Positions 15,245 through 23,599 of a stretch of 64,000 nucleotides of DNA are shown piece by piece (position 1 is the stretch's first letter; each line of letters starts with the position of its first letter). The DNA is from Pseudomonas viridiflava. Its GTDB lineage: Bacteria; Pseudomonadota; Gammaproteobacteria; Pseudomonadales; Pseudomonadaceae. The DNA lies in assembly GCF_900590885.1 (NCBI RefSeq), contig NZ_UUON01000050.1:434001-498000 (forward strand). The letters run 5' to 3'. The translations under genes and the position numbers were made by a program. A model generated the notes under the pieces. The model was not told the origin of the DNA, did not search any database, and saw nothing but the letters and a program-made list of their open reading frames with translations.

Positions 15245-16924
15245 TCAGCCTGCAACAACAAAAGGATTTGTTACCGAATCCCCAGGCGTCACCCTCAGCA
15301 CTTCCGCCAGCGTGGTCAGGCCCGCTTTTACTTTGTGCAGGCCGGCCATGCGCAGGCTGCACATGCCCTGGCCGATGGCCGCTTGGCGCAGGGTCTGTAT
15401 ATCGGCACTGGGCGTGATCAGCGCCTTGAGGTCTTCGTTCATTACCATGATCTCGTAGACCCCGGCGCGCCCGCGGTAACCGCTGCCCCGGCACTCCACG
15501 CAGCCAATGGCGTCATGGGCGTCACCCGCTACGCGCTTGCAGTGCGGGCATAACAGCCTTACCAGGCGCTGCGCCATCACGCCCAGCAACGTGGCTTTGA
15601 TCAAGTAATGCTCAATACCCAACTCATGCAGGCGGCTGATCGCGCCGGGTGCGTCGTTGGTGTGCAGGGTCGACAGCACCAGGTGCCCGGTCAGGGCGGC
15701 CTGGATCGCCATTTCAGCGGTTTCCTGGTCGCGGATCTCACCGATCATGATGATGTCCGGGTCCTGGCGCAGCAGGGCGCGGATGCCGCTGGCGAAGGTC
15801 AGGTCGATATTGTGTTGCACCTGCATCTGGTTGAACGCCGGCTCGACCATTTCGATCGGGTCTTCCACGGTGCACAGGTTGACCTCCCGGGTCGCCAGTT
15901 GCTTGAGCGTGGTGTACAGGGTGCTGGTCTTGCCCGAGCCGGTGGGCCCGGTGACCAGGATGATCCCATTGGTTTGGCAAGTCATGGCGTGCCAGCGTTG
16001 CTGGTCTTCGCTGGACAAACCCAGCTGGTCAAACCCCTTGAGCAGTACCTGTGGGTCGAAAATCCGCATCACCAGTTTTTCGCCAAAGGCGGTGGGCAAG
16101 GTTGAAAGCCGCAGCTCCACTTCCGCGCCTGTGGGGCTCTTGGTCTTGACCCTGCCGTCCTGGGGTTTGCGTTTTTCTGCGACGTTCATACGGCCCAGGC
16201 TTTTCAGGCGGCTGACCACCGCCATCGTGACCTGGGGTGGAAACTGATACACGTCGTGCAGCAGGCCATCAATGCGAAAACGCATACGGCCCTGCTCGCG
16301 GCCCGGTTCGATATGGATATCACTGGCGCGTTGGCTGAAGGCGTATTGCAACAGCCAGTCGACGATATTGACGATATGCGCGTCGTTGGCATCCGGCTCC
16401 TGATCGCTGGCGCCGAGGTTGAGCCATTCGACCGTAGCCTGCGCCACGACCTTTTGATCAGCGCCGCTGACGGACTTTGCCAACCGGTAGAACTCGCCGA
16501 TACAGCGCGCAATGTCCTGGGGGTTGGCGACCACCCGCCTGATCGTACGCTTGAGCACCTGCGCAAGCCCGGCTTCCCAACCGGTGACGAGGGGCTGGGC
16601 GCTGGCGATGGTGACGGTTTGTGCGTCAACGGCCACTGCAAGGATAAGGTGGCGTTGGGCGAACGCGTAGGACATGAGAGGCACCAGCGCCGCCGCATCG
16701 ATCTTCAGCGGGTCGATACGCAGGTAGGGTTGGCCGGCATGCCGGGCCAGCCACTGCGTCAGGGTTTCCAGGCAAACGCCTTCGGCCGCGATGCGCTCCA
16801 GCGGGTGCCGGGCAGGGTCTGCCGGTAGTGCTGAAAGACGCTGGGCAACGTCGGGCGTGATCAGCCCTTCTTCAAGCAAGGCCGGCAACAGCGCGGGCAG
16901 TTCCAATCGTTGATCAGCGGGCAT
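15245..16924 (-). CDS. orphan GspE/PilB-type secretion ATPase
   Basis: The 559-residue protein has an N-terminal GspE-N domain (about 10-150) and the C-terminal type II/IV secretion ATPase core. Visible motifs are Walker A VTGPTGSGKTST (about 320), the Asp box DPIEMVEPAFNQMQ, Walker B IMIGEIRDQET, the His box (GHLVLSTLHTND), and a CxxC...CxxC zinc motif (CPHCKR ... CVECRGSGYRGRAG). These make it a complete, probably active hexameric ATPase. No pseudopilin, inner-membrane platform or secretin gene is nearby; PAO1 has an equivalent orphan at about PA5210. It may power a type IV pilus-like or secretion machine encoded elsewhere. Confidence 0.92.
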   Translation of the reverse strand: MPADQRLELPALLPALLEEGLITPDVAQRLSALPADPARHPLERIAAEGVCLETLTQWLARHAGQPYLRIDPLKIDAAALVPLMSYAFAQRHLILAVAVDAQTVTIASAQPLVTGWEAGLAQVLKRTIRRVVANPQDIARCIGEFYRLAKSVSGADQKVVAQATVEWLNLGASDQEPDANDAHIVNIVDWLLQYAFSQRASDIHIEPGREQGRMRFRIDGLLHDVYQFPPQVTMAVVSRLKSLGRMNVAEKRKPQDGRVKTKSPTGAEVELRLSTLPTAFGEKLVMRIFDPQVLLKGFDQLGLSSEDQQRWHAMTCQTNGIILVTGPTGSGKTSTLYTTLKQLATREVNLCTVEDPIEMVEPAFNQMQVQHNIDLTFASGIRALLRQDPDIIMIGEIRDQETAEMAIQAALTGHLVLSTLHTNDAPGAISRLHELGIEHYLIKATLLGVMAQRLVRLLCPHCKRVAGDAHDAIGCVECRGSGYRGRAGVYEIMVMNEDLKALITPSADIQTLRQAAIGQGMCSLRMAGLHKVKAGLTTLAEVLRVTPGDSVTNPFVVAG

Positions 16925-17006
16925 GCAGGTTTCCTGGAGATATCGGCGATAAATTCCAGGCTAGCCAGGCTTCAGAAAACTGCGCGCCGGCGAGTATTGC
17001 AGGCTT

Positions 17007-17345
17007 TTACCCAGCCGCCGCAGCCGGCGCTGCAAGCCCCATGGAATCAGCCGGGCGCACCTCCAGCGTGCACACGCTGATCAGGTTTCGAATCTTTTCA
17101 CCGATCACCTGCGCGCGGTGCCAGCTCAGGCCCTCCATCAGGATGTCGATGCTTAGCAGGTCGTCTTCACGGTTCACCGTTACCTGGCTGGGCGTGAGGA
17201 ACTGCAAGGCAAAGTAGTTGAGTACCCGGCACAGAACGTCGGGTTCGGCTTCGGCGACGATCTGATAATGCGCGCGGCAATGGGCGCTGTTGACGGCCCA
17301 GGCATCGACGCGGGTAGCAGGGTGGGTGGTTTCGACGGCGTACAT
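17007..17345 (-). CDS. small ACT-like domain protein, hypothetical
   Basis: The 112-residue soluble protein has a central region, HYQIVAEAEPDVLCRVLNYF...QVTVNREDDLLSIDILMEGL...VIGEKIRNLISVCTLEV, whose beta-alpha-beta-beta-alpha-beta pattern resembles an ACT domain, as in the IlvM/IlvH regulatory subunits. This is my reading of pattern, not a database match. CTGGAGAG precedes the ATG. The gene is divergent from an Lrp/AsnC regulator whose start is only 127 bp away, so the two may be co-regulated and the protein may bind an amino acid. The C-terminus ends in an alanine-rich tail. Confidence 0.7.
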   Translation of the reverse strand: MYAVETTHPATRVDAWAVNSAHCRAHYQIVAEAEPDVLCRVLNYFALQFLTPSQVTVNREDDLLSIDILMEGLSWHRAQVIGEKIRNLISVCTLEVRPADSMGLAAPAAAAG

Positions 17346-17472
17346 GCTGACTCTCCAGGTTCGACTGGAGAAATTTTCACATGGGTTATGGGAGATTTCT
17401 TATCTAAGATTGGCGCTATTGGCGTTAAATAAACCAATTCAATTCAAGATAAGCACAAATACAGGTAATTCT

Positions 17473-17943
17473 ATGCATAGCGAATTGGACGCCTACGACC
17501 GCCGCATTCTGGCCCTCCTGCAAGAGGACGCCTCGCTCTCCAGCGCGCAGATCGCCGAGCAGGTCGGCCTGTCCCAATCGCCGTGCTGGCGGCGTATCCA
17601 GCGGCTCAAGGACGAAGGCGTGATACGCGCTCAGGTCACCTTGCTGGATCGCAAGAAAATCGGCCTCAACACGCAGATTTTTGCCGAGGTGAAACTCAAC
17701 GCTCACGGCCGATCCAACTTCACGGAGTTCACCGAGGCGATTCGCGGCTTTCCGGAGGTGCTGGAGTGTTATGTGCTGATGGGGGCGGTGGATTTTTTGT
17801 TGCGAATCGTGGCGTCGGATATCGAGGCGTATGAGCGGTTTTTCTTCGACAAGCTGTCGATGGTGCCGGGGATTCAGGAGGTGAATTCGATTGTGGCGTT
17901 GTCGGAGATCAAGTCCACCACCAGCCTGCCGGTGTTGCGCTGA
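17473..17943 (+). CDS. Lrp/AsnC-family transcriptional regulator
   Basis: The 156-residue protein has an N-terminal AsnC-type winged helix (LDAYDRRILALLQEDASLSSAQIAEQVGLSQSPCWRRIQRLKDEGVI, residues about 4-50) and a C-terminal RAM/ACT-like effector domain (TQIFAEVKLNAHG...GFPEVLECYVLMGAVDFLLRIVASDIEAYERFF). Lrp-family regulators respond to amino acids and often control a divergent neighbour, here the ACT-like protein. Start chosen at MHSELDAYDR, just ahead of the HTH; the longer frame upstream reads through the AT-rich divergent promoter region. The effector is unknown. Confidence 0.92.
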   Translation: MHSELDAYDRRILALLQEDASLSSAQIAEQVGLSQSPCWRRIQRLKDEGVIRAQVTLLDRKKIGLNTQIFAEVKLNAHGRSNFTEFTEAIRGFPEVLECYVLMGAVDFLLRIVASDIEAYERFFFDKLSMVPGIQEVNSIVALSEIKSTTSLPVLR

Positions 17944-17952
17944 CAGGGAGGG

Positions 17953-18064
17953 CCCTATTGGGGGCAAGCCCCCTCCCACACTGAGTGTATTCACAAACAG
18001 AAAGTTGTGAACCCAATCCAATGTGGGAGGGGCGGTGCGACGATTCGACTTGCCCCCGATGGCG
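17953..18064. repeat. REP doublet, tail-out, with insert-bearing right arm
   Basis: The left unit (ATTGGGGGCAAGCCCCC...) and right unit are inverted with tails outward. The right unit at 18021-18060 carries the 16-nt insert CGGTGCGACGATTCGA between GGGG and CTTGC. The element lies between the convergent Lrp regulator and the triphosphatase gene. Confidence 0.88.
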
Positions 18065-18067
18065 ATC

Positions 18068-19435
18068 TTACAGACGCAGCAAAGTCTTCCAGGCCCGATT
18101 CTGATACACCGCAATCGCCTGATGCATACGCGCATCCAGCGATTCATCGGTGATCAGTTGGTTGGCCAGTTGCACCAACTTGTTCAGCTCGCCGTACAGG
18201 CGGTCCATTTCCGGGATGTCGACCACGTGACGCGCATGGTGCAGCCAGGCCTGGATGCGCTCGATGCGCGGCAGTTGCTCGGCAAGGTCTTCCGGTTGCT
18301 GCTGGTAGCGCGGCAGTTGCAGGGCGACGGCATCGTCGGCCAGCAGGCGCGGCAGCCAGTTGGTGATTTGCGCGGCGCCCTGGCGGTTGCCACGCACGTT
18401 GCGGTCGGCGGTCCAGGTGCGAGCCAGCAGCCAACGCGACAGGTTCAGTGAGAACAGGCCCCAACGCACGTCGTCCAATTCTTCGACGAACTGCTCCGGC
18501 GCGGCTTTGCGAATGTCTTCATCGTCGTCACCGGCCTGCACCAGTGGGCGCCAGTCTTCCAGCAGGGCATCCAGTGCGCTGCGCAGTTCGCTGGTGGATT
18601 GACGCGGTGCGGCCTGGCCGAGGCTGCCGATCAGGGCGCGCAGTTCACCGAGGTTGTCGACCCAGTCCTGCAGCAGGCGCCAGTGGCCATTGAAACGGTA
18701 CTGCTCGGCCAGGCGCTGGCTGCTGCCCAGCAGGTGCCACATGATCGCGGCGAAGGCGTCGTCCAGCGGCATTTCGGCGTGGATCTGCGGCGCCGGCAGG
18801 CTCAGCGAGTAGCTGCTGGCGTCGTACAGGCGGTAGCCGCGCTCGGCCTTGCTGATGTCACACGGCATCAGGGCCAGGGTGGCGGCCAGTTCAGCGGCCA
18901 GTTCCAGCAGGGCGGCCGGTTCACCTTCGCGCAGTTCCAGCTCCAGCTCGCAGATTTCTTCTTTCTGCTTGCCGACCACCACGTGGCCCAGGTCCAGGGC
19001 GGCTTCGATCACGACTTTGGCCTTGCCACGGCCCCAGGCGATTTCGGCGCGCTCGCGCACGAAGTCGGTGGTGAAGATCGGCTTGAGGGTCTTTTTGTCC
19101 AGCTCGGCCAGTTGCTCGGGCCAGCACTCGCCGTCGAGTTTCTTCACGTCGAGCTTGGCTTTGGGCAGGTCCCAGTTGTACTCGTTGCGTTCCGACAAGC
19201 CGGCGACGCTTTGGCCACGGGTCTTGAGGGTCTGGATGATTTCATCACCGTCCTTGCGCAAACGCAGGGCAACCTTGGCCTGGGCCAGGTCGCGCTCGGG
19301 GGTGTCGAAATACTGGTTCATCAACTCACGGCGTTCCCAGCCACTTTTGTTGCGTTTTTTCAGTAGCGGGTGCTCACGCAGCGCGGCGAGTGTTTCGCGG
19401 CTGACGCGGAGCTTGATTTCGGTTTCTTTCTGCAT
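18068..19435 (-). CDS. CYTH-CHAD inorganic triphosphatase (YgiF-like)
   Basis: The 455-residue protein joins an N-terminal CYTH triphosphate tunnel domain (about 1-205) with the ExExK signature ETEIKLRVS at residues 4-12, and a C-terminal CHAD helical domain (about 230-450) rich in conserved His/Arg/Lys that binds polyphosphate. E. coli YgiF, with the same order, hydrolyses inorganic triphosphate. The start MQKETEIK puts ExExK at the expected place; the frame extends 28 codons further upstream without family similarity. It is divergent from argE. Confidence 0.9.
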   Translation of the reverse strand: MQKETEIKLRVSRETLAALREHPLLKKRNKSGWERRELMNQYFDTPERDLAQAKVALRLRKDGDEIIQTLKTRGQSVAGLSERNEYNWDLPKAKLDVKKLDGECWPEQLAELDKKTLKPIFTTDFVRERAEIAWGRGKAKVVIEAALDLGHVVVGKQKEEICELELELREGEPAALLELAAELAATLALMPCDISKAERGYRLYDASSYSLSLPAPQIHAEMPLDDAFAAIMWHLLGSSQRLAEQYRFNGHWRLLQDWVDNLGELRALIGSLGQAAPRQSTSELRSALDALLEDWRPLVQAGDDDEDIRKAAPEQFVEELDDVRWGLFSLNLSRWLLARTWTADRNVRGNRQGAAQITNWLPRLLADDAVALQLPRYQQQPEDLAEQLPRIERIQAWLHHARHVVDIPEMDRLYGELNKLVQLANQLITDESLDARMHQAIAVYQNRAWKTLLRL

Positions 19436-19556
19436 GGCCGGAAAATCCAGGATCGGGAGCGCAGCCGGGGAAAAGAGTGGCTGCCAAGGCCGTGCAGTGT
19501 ACAGGACTGAGCCCGGCAACGTGCCGCAACGGTTTATTGTGTCGTGCAGATGGCTC

Positions 19557-19562
19557 TATAGT
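19557..19562 (+). promoter_or_regulatory. candidate -10 element for argE
   Basis: TATAGT matches the sigma70 -10 consensus at five of six positions and lies 31 bp before the argE ATG, suitable for a short leader. A good -35 element is not obvious at 17-bp spacing (TTATTG). Confidence 0.4.
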
Positions 19563-19593
19563 GGGGCTCATCCGGGAAGTTGAGAGACCGCGC

Positions 19594-20742
19594 ATGCCGT
19601 TACCCACCATGAAAGAGCAGTTCGCCGCGCTGATTGCCGCGCCGTCGGTCAGTTGCACCCAAGCGTCTCTCGACCAGACCAACCGCCCGGTGATCGATTT
19701 GCTCGCCGCTTGGCTGGGCGATCTGGGGTTTGCCATCGATATCCAGCAAGTCAGCCCCGGCAAGTTCAACCTGCTGGCCAGCTTCGGCAGTGGCCCCGGC
19801 GGCCTGGTGCTGGCCGGGCACAGCGACACGGTTCCCTACGACGCGGCGTTGTGGAAGACCGATCCGCTCAAGCTGACGGAAGTTGATGGCCGTTGGGTAG
19901 GACTGGGCAGCTGCGACATGAAGGGCTTTTTTGCCCTGGCGATTGAAGCCGTGCTGCCGCTGTTGGATCAGCCGTTCAAGCAGCCGCTGCTGATTCTCGC
20001 CACCTGCGATGAAGAAAGCTCGATGTCCGGTGCCCGCGCGCTGGCCGAAGCGGGCCGACCCTTGGGGCGCGCGGCGGTGATCGGCGAGCCGACCGGGCTC
20101 AAGCCGATCCGCCTGCACAAAGGCGTGATGATGGAGCGCATCGATATTCTTGGGCGCAGCGGCCATTCGTCGGACCCAAGCCTGGGCCACAGCGCGCTTG
20201 AAGCCATGCACGACGCCATCGGCGAACTGCGTGGCCTGCGCCTGGCGTGGCAGCGCGAGTACCGCAACCCGCAATTCAGCGTGCCGCAACCGACCATGAA
20301 CTTCGGCTGTATCCATGGCGGCGACAACCCCAACCGCATTTGCGGCCAGTGCTCCCTGGAGTTCGACCTGCGCCCCTTGCCCGGCATGGACCCCGAGGTG
20401 CTGCGTGCGGCCATCCGGCAGAAGCTTGAGCCCCTGGCCGAGCGCCATCAGGTGAAGATCGACTACGCGCCGCTGTTCCCCGAAGTACCGCCGTTCGAGC
20501 AACCGGAAGACGCCGAGTTGGTGCGTGTTGCGGAACGTTTGACCGGCCATCGTGCCGAAGCAGTAGCGTTCGGCACCGAAGCGCCTTATCTTCAGCGCCT
20601 TGGTTGTGAAACCCTGGTGCTGGGCCCTGGCGATATCGCCTGCGCCCACCAGCCGGGCGAGTACCTCGAAATGTCACGCTTGACGCCTACAGTGCATCTA
20701 TTGCGTGAGTTGATCGGGCATTACTGCCTCAAACCTGCATAA
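19594..20742 (+). CDS. argE: acetylornithine deacetylase
   Basis: The 382-residue M20-family metallohydrolase removes acetate from N-acetylornithine in arginine biosynthesis. Metal-site motifs are visible: LAGHSDTVPYD (about residues 70-80), the catalytic CDEESSMSGARAL (about 143-155), and the late His in GDIACAHQPGEYLE. The dimerisation lid lies at about 180-290. The start MPLPTMKEQFAAL fits the family N-terminus. It is co-directional with argA 133 bp downstream, as in PAO1 (about PA5206-PA5204). Pseudomonas also has the ArgJ cycle, so ArgE may be partly redundant. Confidence 0.94.
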   Translation: MPLPTMKEQFAALIAAPSVSCTQASLDQTNRPVIDLLAAWLGDLGFAIDIQQVSPGKFNLLASFGSGPGGLVLAGHSDTVPYDAALWKTDPLKLTEVDGRWVGLGSCDMKGFFALAIEAVLPLLDQPFKQPLLILATCDEESSMSGARALAEAGRPLGRAAVIGEPTGLKPIRLHKGVMMERIDILGRSGHSSDPSLGHSALEAMHDAIGELRGLRLAWQREYRNPQFSVPQPTMNFGCIHGGDNPNRICGQCSLEFDLRPLPGMDPEVLRAAIRQKLEPLAERHQVKIDYAPLFPEVPPFEQPEDAELVRVAERLTGHRAEAVAFGTEAPYLQRLGCETLVLGPGDIACAHQPGEYLEMSRLTPTVHLLRELIGHYCLKPA

Positions 20743-20779
20743 ATTAACCTCCGTCCATTCGTACATAAGGAGAGCGAGC

Positions 20780-20806
20780 GTGTCGCCAAGCCTGTTCCGA
20801 CGATAA
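20780..20806 (+). CDS. candidate 8-codon leader peptide upstream of argA (MSPSLFRR)
   Basis: A well-placed AAGGAG (20768-20773) precedes a GTG start and an 8-codon frame, MSPSLFRR, whose last two codons are CGA CGA followed directly by TAA. CGA is a rarely used arginine codon in Pseudomonas. The frame ends 69 bp before argA, the first enzyme of arginine synthesis. Arginine codons next to the stop suggest a leader that could sense arginyl-tRNA. This is inference: no strong terminator is evident downstream, though CAGCC...GGCTG followed by CTTTTTATT could form a weak one. Confidence 0.4.
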   Translation: MSPSLFRR

Positions 20807-20875
20807 CCATCAGCCCGCTGTGCGTTTTCACGATTCATCCTTTTTCGGCTGCTTTTTATTACAGGCCCAGGTGTT

Positions 20876-22174
20876 ATGCCCGAATACGTCAATTGGCTTC
20901 GTCATGCTTCGCCCTACATCAACGCCCACCGCGACTGCACCTTTGTGGTCATGCTGCCCGGCGACGGTGTGGAACATCCCAACTTCGGCAATATCGTCCA
21001 CGACCTGGTGCTGCTCCATAGCCTCGGCGTGCGGCTGGTGCTGGTGCACGGTTCGCGCCCACAGATCGAGGTGCGCCTTGAAGCACGCGGCCTGACCCCG
21101 ACTTACCACGAAGGCATGCGCATCACGGATGCCGCGACGCTGGAGTGTGTGATCGACGCGGTCGGCCACTTGCGTATTGCCATCGAAGCGCGCCTGTCGA
21201 TGGACATGGCCTCGTCGCCGATGCAGGGCTCGCGGCTGCGGGTGACCAGCGGCAATTTCGTGACTGCACGTCCTATCGGTGTTTTGGAAGGCGTGGATTA
21301 CCACCACACCGGTGAAGTGCGTCGGGTCGACCGCAAGGGTATCAATCGCCTGCTCGACGAGCGCTCCATTGTATTGTTGTCGCCGCTGGGCTATTCGCCG
21401 ACCGGTGAGATCTTCAACCTGGCCTGCGAGGACGTCGCGACGCGCGCCGCCATCGACCTGGGCGCCGACAAGCTGCTGCTGTTTGGCGCCGACCTTGGCT
21501 TGATCGATGAAAATGGTCGCCTGGTGCGCGAACTGCGTCCACAACAAGTGCCGGCGCACCTGCAGCGCCTGGGCAATAACTACCAGGCCGAACTGCTCGA
21601 TGCGGCGGCCGAGGCCTGCCGGGGTGGGGTAGGGCGCAGCCATATCGTCAGCTACGCCGAAGACGGCGCCTTGCTCACCGAACTGTTCACCCGGGACGGC
21701 GGCGGTACGCTGGTGGCCCAAGAGCAATTCGAGCTGGTGCGTGAAGCAGCGATTGAAGACGTCGGCGGTTTGCTGGATTTGATCAGCCCGCTGGAAGAGC
21801 AGGGCATCCTGGTGCGCCGCTCGCGGGAAGTACTGGAACGCGAGATTGAGCAGTTCAGCGTGGTGGAGCGCGAAGGCATGATCATCGCCTGTGCGGCGCT
21901 GTATCAGATCGCCGATTCGGACGCAGGTGAGCTGGCGTGCCTGGCGGTGAACCCGGAATACCGCCACGGTGCGCGCGGTGATGTGTTGCTGGAACGCATC
22001 GAGACTCGTGCCCGGGCGCAGGGCTTGAAGACCTTGTTCGTGCTTACTACGCGCACGGCTCACTGGTTCCGTGAGCGCGGCTTTGTGCCGAGCAGCGTGG
22101 ACCGGCTGCCCTCGGCGCGGGCTTCGCTGTACAACTATCAGCGTAATTCGAAGATTTTTGAGAAGGCGCTTTAA
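20876..22174 (+). CDS. argA: N-acetylglutamate synthase
   Basis: The 432-residue enzyme makes N-acetylglutamate from acetyl-CoA and glutamate, the first step of arginine synthesis. It has an N-terminal amino-acid-kinase domain (about 1-285; LVLVHGSRPQIE near 55-66), which is regulatory and binds arginine, and a C-terminal GNAT acetyltransferase domain (about 290-432; ELACLAVNPEYRHGARGDVLLERIE is the acetyl-CoA motif A). The length and order match E. coli/Pseudomonas ArgA. The ribosome site is weak (CCAGGTGTT), in contrast to the strong site of the 8-codon leader upstream. A palindromic REP hairpin follows. Confidence 0.96.
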   Translation: MPEYVNWLRHASPYINAHRDCTFVVMLPGDGVEHPNFGNIVHDLVLLHSLGVRLVLVHGSRPQIEVRLEARGLTPTYHEGMRITDAATLECVIDAVGHLRIAIEARLSMDMASSPMQGSRLRVTSGNFVTARPIGVLEGVDYHHTGEVRRVDRKGINRLLDERSIVLLSPLGYSPTGEIFNLACEDVATRAAIDLGADKLLLFGADLGLIDENGRLVRELRPQQVPAHLQRLGNNYQAELLDAAAEACRGGVGRSHIVSYAEDGALLTELFTRDGGGTLVAQEQFELVREAAIEDVGGLLDLISPLEEQGILVRRSREVLEREIEQFSVVEREGMIIACAALYQIADSDAGELACLAVNPEYRHGARGDVLLERIETRARAQGLKTLFVLTTRTAHWFRERGFVPSSVDRLPSARASLYNYQRNSKIFEKAL

Positions 22175-22201
22175 CCCCTCTCTGCGAATGCTGGAGATCC
22201 A

Positions 22202-22235
22202 AGTGTGGGAGGGGGCAAGCCCCCTCCCACATTTG
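22202..22235. terminator. palindromic REP-derived hairpin between convergent argA and tauA-like gene
   Basis: GTGTGGGAGGGGGC, AA, GCCCCCTCCCACAT forms a near-perfect long hairpin lacking the CGAT tails of the full REP. Its place between two convergent genes suggests that it works as a bidirectional transcript end or 3' stabiliser. Confidence 0.8.
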
Positions 22236-22242
22236 ATTGTGT

Positions 22243-23229
22243 TTAGTCTTTGATGAATTTTTCGGTTACGAATGCCGAATAGTCCGGCAGCACTGTTTCA
22301 ACCTTCCCTTGTTCCTTCAAAAACTTCGCCGTTTCCCCAATCGCCTTCGCCGTGCCGCCCTTGAGCAGCGCGTCGGTCTGCTGCGCCTGCGCATCCGGGA
22401 AGGTGGTGCCGGCCAGCAGTTCGGGAATGTCCGCCGCATTCGAACCTGTCAATTTGGCGATTTTCTGCACCGGCTCGGAGTCCACCGTCCAGCGGTCTTT
22501 GTGGGCCGCATAGTCAGCAAACGAGTCCAGGGTGACCTTGGCAAACTTGGCCACTACGTCAGGATGTTTTTCGGCGAAGTCCTTGCGCGCCACCCACACT
22601 TCGAAGGTCGGCGCTCCCCACTGGCCCACCTGGGCCGCGTCTGTCAGGGTCTTGCCGGTCTTGCGGATCTCCCCCAGCGCCGGTGACCACACGAACGCGC
22701 CGTCGATATCGCCGCGTTTCCATGCGGCGGCAATTTCGGCCGGTTGCAGGTTCACCACTTTGACTTTCTTGCTGTCCAGCCCCCAGTGCTTGAGTGCGCC
22801 GAGCAGGCTGTAATGAGAGGTTGAAACAAACGGCGTGGCGATGGTTTTGCCCACCAGGTCCTCGGGTTTGTCGATGCCGCTGCCATTGCGCACCACCAAG
22901 GCTTCAGAACTGTTGATCTGCGCCGATACGATAAACGCGACGATAGGCAGATTGCGCGAAGCTGCTGCGGCGAGGGGGCTGGAACCGAGGTTGCCGATTT
23001 GCACATCACCCGAGGCAATTGCGGTTACGACTTCTGGCCCACTGTTGAACCGCCGCCAGGCAATCTTCTCGCCAATGGCTTTTTCATAGAGGCCATCGGC
23101 CTGTGGAACCTTGCTGGGATCGATGCCGGTTTGGTACCCGATCGTTAGATCGGCGGCTTTGACACCAAAAGAAAGAATTAGTGACACAAAAACTGTAACA
23201 AATTGACGGGAGGATGTGCCTTTGGCCAT
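22243..23229 (-). CDS. tauA: taurine/sulfonate ABC transporter periplasmic binding protein (TauA-like)
   Basis: The 328-residue periplasmic protein has a signal peptide (about 1-25, ending VKA) followed by ADLTIGYQTGIDPSKVPQADG, the start typical of TauA. Further TauA-like segments are GDVQIGNLGSSPLAAAASRNLPI and KTIATPFVSTSHYSLLGAL. It belongs to the SsuA/TauA NMT1-like class that binds organosulfonates. No tauB, tauC or tauD is adjacent; the gene stands alone, divergent from an OprD-family porin and close to ssuEADCBF. It may share the Ssu permease or a Tau transporter elsewhere. Taurine specificity is inferred. Confidence 0.87.
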   Translation of the reverse strand: MAKGTSSRQFVTVFVSLILSFGVKAADLTIGYQTGIDPSKVPQADGLYEKAIGEKIAWRRFNSGPEVVTAIASGDVQIGNLGSSPLAAAASRNLPIVAFIVSAQINSSEALVVRNGSGIDKPEDLVGKTIATPFVSTSHYSLLGALKHWGLDSKKVKVVNLQPAEIAAAWKRGDIDGAFVWSPALGEIRKTGKTLTDAAQVGQWGAPTFEVWVARKDFAEKHPDVVAKFAKVTLDSFADYAAHKDRWTVDSEPVQKIAKLTGSNAADIPELLAGTTFPDAQAQQTDALLKGGTAKAIGETAKFLKEQGKVETVLPDYSAFVTEKFIKD

Positions 23230-23599
23230 GATGGCGTCGCCTTTTTGATCGTGGGTGACGTATGAAGCTGTACGGCCACACTAATCGATCTAAAAAAGCT
23301 CTAACAAATACCCTTTAGGAATTAGCTTATGGGGCGGCTCGTCTACGCTGACCGGTCCGCGTCATGAAAAGGCTTATTCCTGGATCGTATGAAAAAGAAT
23401 GAAATAATTCTTTTTGGGTGTATGAAAAACTCATTACCCTGCAGGGACCAAATCAACTGTGATTAGACGAAGGTAGTAGACACACAAGGTTACGATTGAC
23501 TTGTCAGTCACTATCCGGTGCTAATCGCGCATCTGTGGATCGAGGGCGTCAGACCCGAGACCAAAGAAATACAAAAATTAGAAATGAGAGGAGCGGTAC
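23230..23599. promoter_or_regulatory. 370-bp divergent control region between tauA-like gene and porin
   Basis: No gene is evident. The region is AT-richer than its neighbours. It holds the 9-bp inverted repeat AAAAAGAAT-N6-ATTCTTTTT at 23392-23415, and direct repeats GTATGAAAAA at 23387 and 23420 (33 bp apart), with weaker relatives at 23260 and 23371. A plausible sigma70 promoter for the porin is TTGACT (23496-23501), 18 bp, GCTAAT (23520-23525). A strong AGAGGAGC ribosome site precedes the porin. The repeats are candidate sites for a LysR-type sulfur regulator such as CysB, by context only. Confidence 0.55.
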
